From positions 19,600,001-19,664,000 of the forward strand of contig CM053152.1 of NCBI GenBank assembly GCA_028571685.1: a DNA stretch of 64,000 nt, given 5' to 3'. This DNA comes from Heterohyrax brucei. Lineage: Eukaryota; Chordata; Mammalia; Hyracoidea; Procaviidae. Every line of letters starts with the position of its first letter. Position 1 is the stretch's first letter. Below, in pieces: positions 55,640 to 64,000 of the stretch. A program made the position numbers and the translations under genes. The notes under the pieces are model-generated. The model did no database searches and was not told the DNA's origin. It saw nothing but the letters and a program-made list of their open reading frames with translations.

Positions 55640-56532
55640 AAATGCTCCAAAAAATTCCCTAAATAAAGATTCAAAAAATTTTCCAGATGAAGAAGCCTTT
55701 CTGATCTAACAGAAATTGAATACAAAAAGTTTATATGTAAAAACCTCCTAGAGATTAAACAACATGCAATAGAACAAAATGAAAAATTTGGTAAACTATT
55801 TGAAATGCTAGAACATCAACGATCTGGAATATATCAGATTAATAATAAAATTACAGAATTGGATAATTCTTTCCAAAGCCAAAAGAGTAGGATTGAACAG
55901 ATGGAAGTTAGAATCAGTGACCTAGAAGACAAAGTAACTAACACCAACATTTATGAGGTAAAATCAGAGAAGATAAATAAGAAAAATGAGGAAACATTAA
56001 GAAACATATGGGACTCCATGAATAGGAATAATTTACATTTAACTGGAGTTCCTGAACAGGGAGAATTAATGACAACATAGAGAGTATTGCTGTAGAGATG
56101 CTGACAGAAAACTTTCCGAAATTATGAACAAAGGGAACATAGATATCCAAGATGTTTATCAAACACTGCAAAAGTTAGATCCAAAAAGAAGAACACCAAG
56201 AACACCAAGGAATATTATAATTAAGCTTAATAAGCTAAAACACAAAGAGATGCTTCTGAAGGCAGCAAGGCTCAAATCAAAACTAACATTCTAAGGGAAA
56301 CCCTGTAGACTTTCATCTGACTTTTGCTGAAACAATGCTGGCTAGAAAACAATGGGCAGACACATTCAAAGCCCTGAATGAGAAAAACTTTCATCCCAGA
56401 ATAATTTATCCTGCAAAATTGTCTATCAAATATAATGGTGAAATTAAGACTTTTGAAAATAAAGGGAAATTTAAAGACTTCATAAAAACTAAACCCAAAT
56501 TACATGAAATATTGAAAGAAGCTCTTTCCTAA
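55640..56532 (+). pseudogene. L1-E ORF1p remnant
   Basis: The frame 55805-56080 has clear coiled-coil heptads (INNKITELDNSFQSQ, KSRIEQMEVRISDLEDK), then NKKNEETLRNIWDSMN and LHLTGVPEQGE, the start of the RRM. A frame change near 56070 breaks it. The C-terminal domain resumes at 56335-56532 (ARKQWADTFKALNEKNF, IIYPAKLSIKYNGE, KPKLHEILKEAL) and ends at the natural stop. The N-terminus around 55690-55800 is frame-shifted. Confidence 0.87.
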
Positions 56533-56961
56533 ATATGTGTTTTAGGTGATAACTTAAGGCACTTCATCCAAATTTCTAATCAGTTAAGGAAGGCACAAAA
56601 CTTCACCAAACCAAGCCAAAAGCTACAATATTATAATAAGGGAATCCATGATCATATCATGACAACTATAATATCACATTAAAAGAGGGATACACTACAA
56701 TAGTTGTTTTTGATGCAGCAACAGTTTCTGACTTCTAAAATAGTTAAAATTGATTTCAATAATTATATGTTAATGGAGCTTAGGTATGTAGCCATAGAAC
56801 AGATTAACAATATATCATTTGAAATTAAAAATCGCAACAGATATAAAAGGAGTCTCAACAAATATAAAATCAAAACTCACACCATCCATAAAGAAGAATG
56901 CCCCAGAACAGATTAATAAGAACAACAGAGAAAACATCAACATGAAAATAAACACATTGCA

Positions 56962-59900
56962 ATGACATCACTAAACATATATCTATCAATAATCACATTG
57001 AATGTAAACGGACTGAACGCTCCAGTAAAGAGACAGTGAGTGATATCATGGATCAAAAGACATGACCCATCTATATGTTGCTTACAAGAAACACATCTTA
57101 GACTTAAAGATAAGAACAGGTTGAGAATTAAAGGTTGGAATAATATATATCAAGCTAATAATACAAGAAAAAGCAGGTGTGGCAATATTAATCTCAGATA
57201 AAATAGATTTTAATGTAAAATCCACTATTGTGGACAAGGATGGTCACTAATTATTGCTGAAAAGTTCAATACTCAAGTAAGACTTAACAATATTAAATAT
57301 TTGCGCACCCAATACCAAAGCACCTAGATACATTGGACAAATACTGACAACATTGAAAAATGAGATTGATCATTCCACAATAATAGCTGGGGACTTGAAC
57401 ACTCCCCTTTCAGTTAAGGATAGATCATCCAGAAAAAAGCTCAGTAAAGATACAGAAGATCTTACTACAGCAATCAACCAACTTGACCTTACTGACATAT
57501 ACAGATATTTTCATCCATCGACAGATAAATATACCTTCTTCTCCAAAGCACATGAAACATTCTCCAGAATAGACCATATGTTAGGTCATAAAACAATTCT
57601 CCATAAAATCCAAAACATTGATTTATTGCAAAGTACCTTCTTGGACCACAGAGCTATAAAAGTTGAAATCAATAACAGAAAATTCACAGGTAAAAATTCC
57701 AACTTGTGGAAACTGAACAACACTTTACTCATAAAGCCTTGGGTTATAAAAGAAACTAAAGGCCCATTAAAGAAATTTATGGATTCAAATGAGTATTAAA
57801 ACACATCCTACTAGAATTTATGGGATACAGCAAAAGCAGTGCTCAGAGGTCAGTTTATTTCTATAAATGCACACTTCTGGAAAGAAGAAAGAGCACAGAT
57901 TAAAGAATTAACCTCACAGCTTGAACAAGTAGAAAGAGCAACAAAGAAACCTCTCAGACACCAGAAGAAAACAGGTTATAAAGATTAGAGTAGAACTAAA
58001 TGAATTAGAGAATAGAAAAACAATTGAAAAAAATTAACAAAACCAAAAGCTGGTTCTTTGAAAAGCATCAACAAAATTGATAAACTATTGGCTAAACTTA
58101 CAAAAGAAAAACAACAGAAGATACAAATAACCTGATTAAGAAATGAGTTGGGAGATGTTACAACAGACCCATCTGAAGTAAAATATATCATAACAGAATA
58201 CTGTGAAAAGCTATACTCTGACAGGTTTGAAAACCTGGGGGAAATGGACAAATTTCTAGATTCATATGACTCACCAAGACTATCACAAGGAGAAATAGAT
58301 CAACTTAATAAGGAGATTAAGGAAGTCATCAAAAATCGACCAACCCAAAACATCCTGACCCAGATGGCTTTACTGGAGAATTCTACCAAACTTTTAAAGA
58401 AGAATTAACCCCAATACGTGAGGCTATTTCACACCATAGAAAGAGATGAAATACTTCCAAATTCATTCTATGAAGCCAGCATAACCCTGATACCAAAATC
58501 AGGGAAAGATCCCACAATAAAGAAAATTACAGACCAATATCACTCATGAATCCAGATGCAAAAATCTTCAACCAAATTCTAGTCAATAGAATTTAACAAA
58601 ATATAAAAAAAATAATTCATCATGATCAAGTTGGTTTCATCCCAGAGATGCAAGGCTGGTTCAACATCAGAAAAACAATTAAGGTAATCAACCACATGAA
58701 TAACACAAAAGATAAAAATCACTTGATTTTGTCAATTGATGCAGAAAAGACATTTGACAAAGTTCAACATCCATTTATGCTTAAAACTCTTAGAAAAATA
58801 GGAATAAAAGGGAAATTCCTCAATATAATCAATAGCATCTATGCAAAACCAACTGCTTTCATCATCCTGAATGGTGAAAGACTGAAAGAATTCCCTTTGA
58901 GAACGGGAACTAGACAAGGATGCCCTCTGTCACCACTTCTATTCAACATTGTGCTAGAAGTTCTAGCCAGAGCAATTAGACAAGGCAAAGAAATAAAAGG
59001 CATCTGTATTGTCACTGAAGAAGTAAAGATTTTCCTCTTTGCAGATGATATGGTTGTTTATACCGAGAATCCAAAGAAATCCATAAATAAACTTTTAGAG
59101 CTAATAGAAGAATTTGGCAAAGCATCGGGACACAAGATAAACATAACTAAATCAGTAGGATTCCTTTATACCACAATGAAATTATTAATGAAGAAATTAC
59201 CAAATCAATTCCATTTACTATAGCCCCCAAGAAGATAAAATACCTAGGAATAAATCTAACTAGAGAAATAAGAGATCTTTACAGAGAAAACTACAAGACC
59301 TTGCTACAAGAAACTAGGAGAGATATACATAAGTGGAGTAATGTGCTCTGCTCATGGATAGGAAGACTCGATATTGTGAAAATGTCTATTTTGCCCAAAG
59401 CACTCTATTTATACAATGCAATCCCAGTACAAATTCCAGTGACATTTTTTTTAATGAGATGGAGAAACAAATTATCAGTTTTATTTGGAAAGGAACGAAA
59501 CCCCAAATAAGTAAAGCACTACTGAAAAAGAAGACCATACTGGGAGGCCTCTCACTACCTGACTTTAAAACCTATTACACTGCCACAGTAGTCAAAACAG
59601 CCTGGTATTGGTACAAAAGGAGACATATAGACCAATGGAACAAAGTTCAGACCCCAGAGATGCCATCATCCTCCTACAAACAGCTGATATTTGACAAAGG
59701 TCCTAAGATTTTGAACAGGGGTAATAACTGTCTCTTTAACAAGTGGTGCTGGCATAATTGGATATCCATCTGCAAAAAAATTGAAACAAGACCCATATTT
59801 CACACCTTATACAAGAATCAACTCAAATTGGATAAAAGACCCGAATATAAAAGCTAAAACGATAAGGCTCATCCAAGATAAGATAGGATCAACAATGGAC

Positions 59901-60761
59901 TTTTTAATATGCAACATAGACAGACTTCAAAATCTGACAAAGCACATTCATCAGAAGAGAAAATAGATAAATGGGAATTAATGAGAATCAAACTCTTCTG
60001 CCCATCCAAAGACTTCATCAAAAGAATTAAAAGACCACCTACAGAATGGGAAAAAATATTTGGCAACTCTGTGTCAGACTGACATGTGATCTCCATAATC
60101 TATAAGGTATTACAAAATATCAATAAGAAAAAGACAAGTCATCCAATTAAACGATGGGCAAAGGAGATGGACAGACACTTCTCTAAAGAGGATATCCGGG
60201 CAGCCAAAAAACACATGCAGACATGCTCAAGATCATTAATTATTAAAGGAATTCAAATCAAAACGACCATGAGGTACCATCTCACCCCAACATTGGCCAT
60301 GATCCAAAAAAACACAAAACAATAAATGTTGGAGAAGCTGTGGAGAGATTGGAATTCTCCTTCACTGTTGGTGGGATTGCAGAATGGTGCAACCTCTTTG
60401 GAAAGCAATTTGGTGTTACCTTAAAATAATGGATATAGATATACCATTTGACCCAGTAATTCCTCTGCTCGGAATATATCCTACAAAATCAAGGCCATTC
60501 ACATCAACTGATACATGCACACGAATGTTCATTGCAGCACAGTCCACGACAGCAAAAAGTTGGAATCAATCCAGATGCCCAACATCAGAAGAATGGGTGA
60601 GTAAACTTTGGTATATATACTCAGTGGAGTACTATACACTGATAAAGAACAACGATGATAGCAGGAAACATCTCTCAATTTGGTCTCAACTGGAGGACAT
60701 TATGTTGAGTGAAACTAGTCAGCGACAGAAGGACAGTTATTATATGAGACCCCTAGGATAA
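56962..60761 (+). pseudogene. L1-E ORF2p remnant
   Basis: It starts at ATG 56962 (MTSLNIYLSIITLNVNGLN, metal-site Asn present). A TGA replaces the residue after VKRQ at codon 26, then CCLQETHL follows. A frame change near 57160 precedes the frame at 57353-57799: GDLNTPL (usually GDFN), FSRIDHMLGHK, LDHRAI. RT is in the frame 58648-59223: [15 protein letters not shown] motif [14 protein letters not shown] and [11 protein letters not shown] motif C, all catalytic residues intact. Later pieces are 59301-59510, 59354-59857 ([14 protein letters not shown]), 60086-60325 and 60384-60761, which ends at the natural stop after MLSETSQRQKDS. Confidence 0.9.
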
Positions 60762-60813
60762 AAACTTAGAAGCATACTCACGTGTAATAGAAAATACTCT
60801 TTGACGGCTACAA

Positions 60814-60854
60814 GGGTGGGGAGGGTGGGAGGGCGGGAGGGCAAGGGGCGAGGG
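60814..60854 (+). other. G-rich tract in L1-E 3' UTR, likely G-quadruplex
   Basis: Seven or more runs of at least three G within about 40 bases (aagggtggggagggtgggag, ggcgggagggcaaggggcga, ggg). The same place in L1-D (32039-32065) and L1-F2 (42020-42050) is purine-rich but with fewer G runs. G-rich 3' UTR tracts are a known trait of mammalian L1. Confidence 0.8.
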
Positions 60855-61054
60855 TTTAGATTAGTTGTTAGAAATTTGGATGGGTGAAATTGGTGACAAT
60901 ATACATTAGTAAGAAGATTGATATTAGTGGGACTTCGACACAACTTGTGTACTCCTCCTCTCTTAACCCAGTATTGTAAGCACAGAGTGTGTACACTTTC
61001 ATTTTTTATTTAATAAAAAATTAGTTATTTATTTTTTAAAAAGAAACAGGATGG

Positions 61055-61640
61055 TCAGGGTAAGCCTAATTGCCACTTCCGAAAAGACCGGAAAGAGATG
61101 AGGGAGGAGCCACGCAGGTTCTAAGGAAGAGCATTCTAGGCAGCGGGAAAAGCCACTGCAAAGGCCCTGGGGTAAGCACCTGCACAGCATGCTTGAGGAG
61201 CAGTACGAAGGCCTATTTGCCTGGAACAAAATGAGTTAGCAGGAGAATATGAGGAGATAAAATTTCAGACAGGCTATATCTGGCCAGATTTTGAGGATTT
61301 TACCAGTCGTAGTAAGAACACACCTTTTTCTCTTAGTCAGTTGGGAGAATTTGTATAGAGGAAAACAGTGCCAGGATCTGAACTGTCTTTTTGAAATATG
61401 CTCCTGGCCACAGTACTAACAGTATACATGGGTCTATATGCATACCATTTTCAAAGAGTAACCAGCATTCTACTATAATTCAGGTGAGAAATAATGATAT
61501 CTGGACCAGCAAGCTAGAGGAGTGGATAGTGAAAATTGGTAAGATTCTGAAGTTAGAATGCATATGATTTCCTTTCACATTGGATGTGGCATGTGAGAAA
61601 CAGCAGTCAGGGACTAATTCAAGTTGGTATGGTAGTGTAC
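61055..61640 (+). repeat. Ancient mammalian dispersed repeat, right part
   Basis: ggaagagcattctaggcagc, actgcaaaggccctggggta, gcttgaggagcagtacgaag, ctggccagattttgaggat, gagaaataatgatatctgga, ggatgtggcatgtgagaaac. It continues the repeat left of L1-E. The minus-strand 66-codon frame at 61029-61229 is a shadow of it. Confidence 0.55.
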
Positions 61641-61699
61641 TTTTCTTAGACACAGGTTCTTGGGAAGTATGATACAGTTATGAAATCCTTAGGTAATTT

Positions 61700-62400
61700 T
61701 GTTAAAGCATCCTTTTGAAAATTGGATCAATTTACACTCCCACAAACTGCTTTTATTTGTATTCTGTTGGTACTGGTTTGAACATTCTTTCTATATATTT
61801 GTTGAACATTTGTTGTTCTTTATTGCATAATCATATTTTCTCACTGAGGTAAGTGCCGACCTGATAGTATACCAAGTCCCCATGTGTACAGAATTTACAC
61901 TTAAACTGTTTACTCTGTTTATTCACGTGTCATTAAAGTGTAGTTTTAATTATTACAGTTTTATGTACTTTAAAACCTGAGAGAGTATGTCCCCAATCAT
62001 AACCTCTTATTTTTAGAATTTGTGTGGTTACTTTTCCATGTTTATTCTTCTAAAGTCCAAAAAAAACATTTTTCAGTAAAACCATTCCGTTGGAACTTAC
62101 ACAGGATCCATGCTGAATTTAGAGATTAATTTAGGAACAATTGACATCTTATTTGTTCCTGTTGCAATTCTAGATTTTCCAATATATAAAAACATGTAAT
62201 CAGAAAATAGCCCTAACTTTGTATCTTTCTGATGTTGATATCTCTTAGCTTGTCTGATTGTGCTTTTCAGCATGTGCGGATTCAGTTTGTAGTAAGTGAA
62301 AGCTAGACTGATTTTAACTATAGCTCAAAGGCTTTTTTGAAAATAAGAAATCATTGTGCTTCCTATTTCTAATTTATATGTATGTGCTTATAAAATTTAA
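61700..62400 (-). mobile_element. Very old L1 fragment, minus strand
   Basis: gatcaatttacactcccaca near 61725 and gctgaatttagagattaatt, taggaacaattgacatctta near 62112-62150 match, in reverse, the ORF2 C-terminal part and a more central ORF2 part of old L1. Strongly diverged, and the boundaries are approximate. Confidence 0.5.
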
Positions 62401-62442
62401 GAAAAAAATTAAAAGATGATGACTTTTCTTGTTTGACACTAT

Positions 62443-62618
62443 AGAAGCCTGTGGTGTATGTGGATTATGTGCTATGTCTACTAACCAAAAGGTTGGCAGT
62501 TCAAGTCCACCAGGCACTTCTTGGAAACTTCATAGAGCCATTCTGCCTTGACCTCTAGGATCACTATGAGTCAGATTCGACCCAACTGTAAGGTAATGGG
62601 TTTGGTTTTTGGTTTGGT
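62443..62618 (+). repeat. AfroSINE
   Basis: gaagcctgtggtgtatgtgg, ctactaaccaaaaggttggc, agttcaagtccaccaggcac, ttcttggaaacttcatagag, gatcactatgagtcagattc, ggtttggtttttggtttgg tail. Complete. Confidence 0.9.
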
Positions 62619-62744
62619 AGCTAACACTATAAATGGTAAACATTTTTATTGTATTAACATCTTTACATCTCAGGACTTCAGGAATTAGTTCTATTGGGCT
62701 AATTATAAGTTTTAAAAGAAAAGCAGTTTAAAAATTTATTTTGT

Positions 62745-63850
62745 TGTTGTTCAGAATATATACAATGCAATATACATCAGTTCAACACCTTCTACAGCCA
62801 CAAGTTAGTGACAGTGATTACATACTTTGAGTTGTGTAACCATTCTTACACTCCTTGTCTGAGCTGTTTCTCCCTTATTAACATAAACTCACTGCACTCT
62901 GAGGTTCCTTTCTAATCTTTTGAATTGCTGTTGTGAATCTGATCCCATATAGACAGTTCTTCAAAAAGCGTATTGTTTGATTTTAAGAGGACTTTAGGGA
63001 GTGTTTTGGGGTTAGAGTTTAAAGATTATCTCAGGGCAATAGTTCATTGAACTTCTCGGGGCAATAGTTTATTCAGGAAGTCTGGAGTCTATGAGAAGTT
63101 GAAATTGTTTTACATTTCACCTCATTTGATCAGGATTCTTCTATATGGAATTTTTGATTAAAATGTTCACTAATGGGAGCCAGGTACCATCCAGTTCTTC
63201 TTGTCTCACAACAAAGGAAGCAGTTGTCCATGAAGGCAATGAGCCACACAGTATGACCTTCCTATTCCTAACTCTCCTTCCTTTGTTGCTCCAGACAAAT
63301 AGAGACCAGTTGCTGTGCCTTGGATGGCCACTTGCAAGCTTTTAAGACTTCCCGTACTATACAAAGAACTAAGAGGTAGAAGAGAAGCACCGAATATGTC
63401 ATGAAGCCAATTAACTGGGATGTCTCTTGAAACCATGACCCCAAACCTCCAAACTGAAGGAACCAAATCCCATGAGTTTTTGTTCTACATAAGCAGCCTC
63501 AGTCATTACTCTTTTTTTCATTGTTCTAAATATATCTGTTACACAGCTTTTACCAATTCAACTTTTTATAGATGTCAACTTACTGACAGCAATGCCAGTA
63601 ATTAGCTATCAACAGCACTCTTAAGCCACACAATATTTTCAGACCATTAACCTCTTCTTTCCTCCTCCTTCCCACTACCCCCTAGTAACCACTAGCAAAC
63701 TTAGTTCTCTATACATTTACCTTATCTTTTTTGTGTGTTAGTGAGGCCATATAATATTTACCTTTTTATGACTGGTTTATTTAACTCAGCATAATGTCTT
63801 CCAGCAAGTCAGTATCTTTTGATTGAATATTAAATATGAATAAACTCCTC
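62745..63850 (-). mobile_element. Old L1 3' region, minus strand
   Basis: In reverse it reads the ORF2 end (ctggaagacattatgctgag near 63784-63803) followed leftwards by about 1 kb of an old-type 3' UTR, with a T-rich left edge at 62745. The order and the ending fit a 5'-truncated L1. Frames inside (63145-63345 plus, 63206-63466 minus) are UTR shadows. Confidence 0.6.
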
Positions 63851-63884
63851 CCAGAAGAGTGCTTCTAGTGGTTCCTGTTTATTA

Positions 63885-64000
63885 AATCAGTTACTGAAGT
63901 CCTGACGCATGCTGCAACATGGATGGAGCTAAAGGTTATTATGCTGAGCACAGCATGTAGGACACAAAAGGACAAATACTGTGATATTACTTAAATCTCA
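63885..64000 (+). mobile_element. Old L1 ORF2 end, plus strand, continues beyond window
   Basis: gctgcaacatggatggagct, attatgctgagcacagcatg, acacaaaaggacaaatactg: the typical L1 ORF2 terminus. It lies opposite the minus-strand L1 at 62745-63850, and both contain the same ORF2-end segment. Confidence 0.65.

Larger units (their letters stand above)
54947..61054 (+). mobile_element. L1-E: near-complete LINE-1 with 10-bp target duplication
   Basis: L1 body about 54957-61044: 5' start ggttctgttacaagatggtg, a 5' UTR of about 700 bases, ORF1, a 430-bp spacer, ORF2, a short 3' UTR and an A/T-rich tail. It is flanked by identical aacaggatgg at 54947-54956 and 61045-61054, the expected target-site duplication. 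The 3' UTR is about 700 bases shorter than that of L1-D. ORFs are broken, so it is inactive. It interrupts an ancient repeat. Confidence 0.92.

Noticed and set aside
389..62618. SINE heads as functional tRNA genes
   Set aside because: The tRNA-like heads lack a complete cloverleaf and are followed by the SINE body in every case.
1..64000. CRISPR array, operon, prophage or bacterial system
   Set aside because: The repeats are dispersed mammalian retroelements. No regularly spaced repeats, no ribosome binding sites and no bacterial genes are visible.

Overview
This window reads as intergenic or intronic DNA of a placental mammal from the Afrotheria, most likely an elephant or another paenungulate. 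The call rests on about twenty copies of a tRNA-derived SINE whose head (gctaaccaaaaggtcggcag type) and body (ggaaactctatggggcagtt type) match the afrotherian AfroSINE, on RTE-clade LINEs of the BovB/RTE1 type, and on abundant L1. I recognise no host protein-coding exon, rRNA gene, functional tRNA gene, CRISPR array or operon. Every long reading frame I could explain is a decayed retrotransposon frame or a chance frame.

Layout. 1-5343: decayed plus-strand L1 with two SINE insertions. 5375-5520: old SINE. 5521-11084: mostly unplaced sequence, with two opposed MIR copies (6800-7095) and a MaLR-like LTR carrying a SINE (7468-8128). 11085-12818: 5'-truncated RTE. 14074-14392: truncated LTR. 14512-14667: SINE. 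15925-21130: compound block in which a minus-strand L1 5' region is split by an RTE with an inverted 5' end and by a small L1 3' fragment. 22113-23800: minus-strand L1 3' region. 25040-25440: two MER5-like elements and a SINE. 26573-32996: a structurally near-complete L1 (L1-D). 34041-37358: three SINEs, a split MIR, an internally deleted RTE derivative and an isolated 87-bp hairpin. 38430-44345: old L1 holding a second, internally deleted L1. 44345-48330: palindromic SINE, then old L1 pieces split by three LTR-like insertions. 48868-50826: small tandem duplication, SINE-in-SINE-in-LTR nest and an inverted SINE pair. 50640-54345: RTE fragment facing a nearly complete minus-strand RTE. 54957-61044: a second near-complete L1 (L1-E) with an exact 10-bp target duplication, inserted in an ancient mammalian repeat. 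61700-64000: old L1 pieces and one SINE.

The parts form a retrotransposition ecosystem rather than a gene pathway. L1 supplies most of the mass. The RTE and the SINE share the same 3' tail, which is the expected sign that the SINE is copied by RTE machinery. An RTE copy reduced to its two ends (35996-36417) looks like a second non-autonomous passenger. None of the L1 or RTE copies has an intact coding frame. I found no evidence of an undescribed functional system. The more unusual items are the deleted RTE derivative, the twin-primed RTE, the 87-bp hairpin and the L1-E 3' UTR deletion. All family names come from reading and memory of families, not from a database search.
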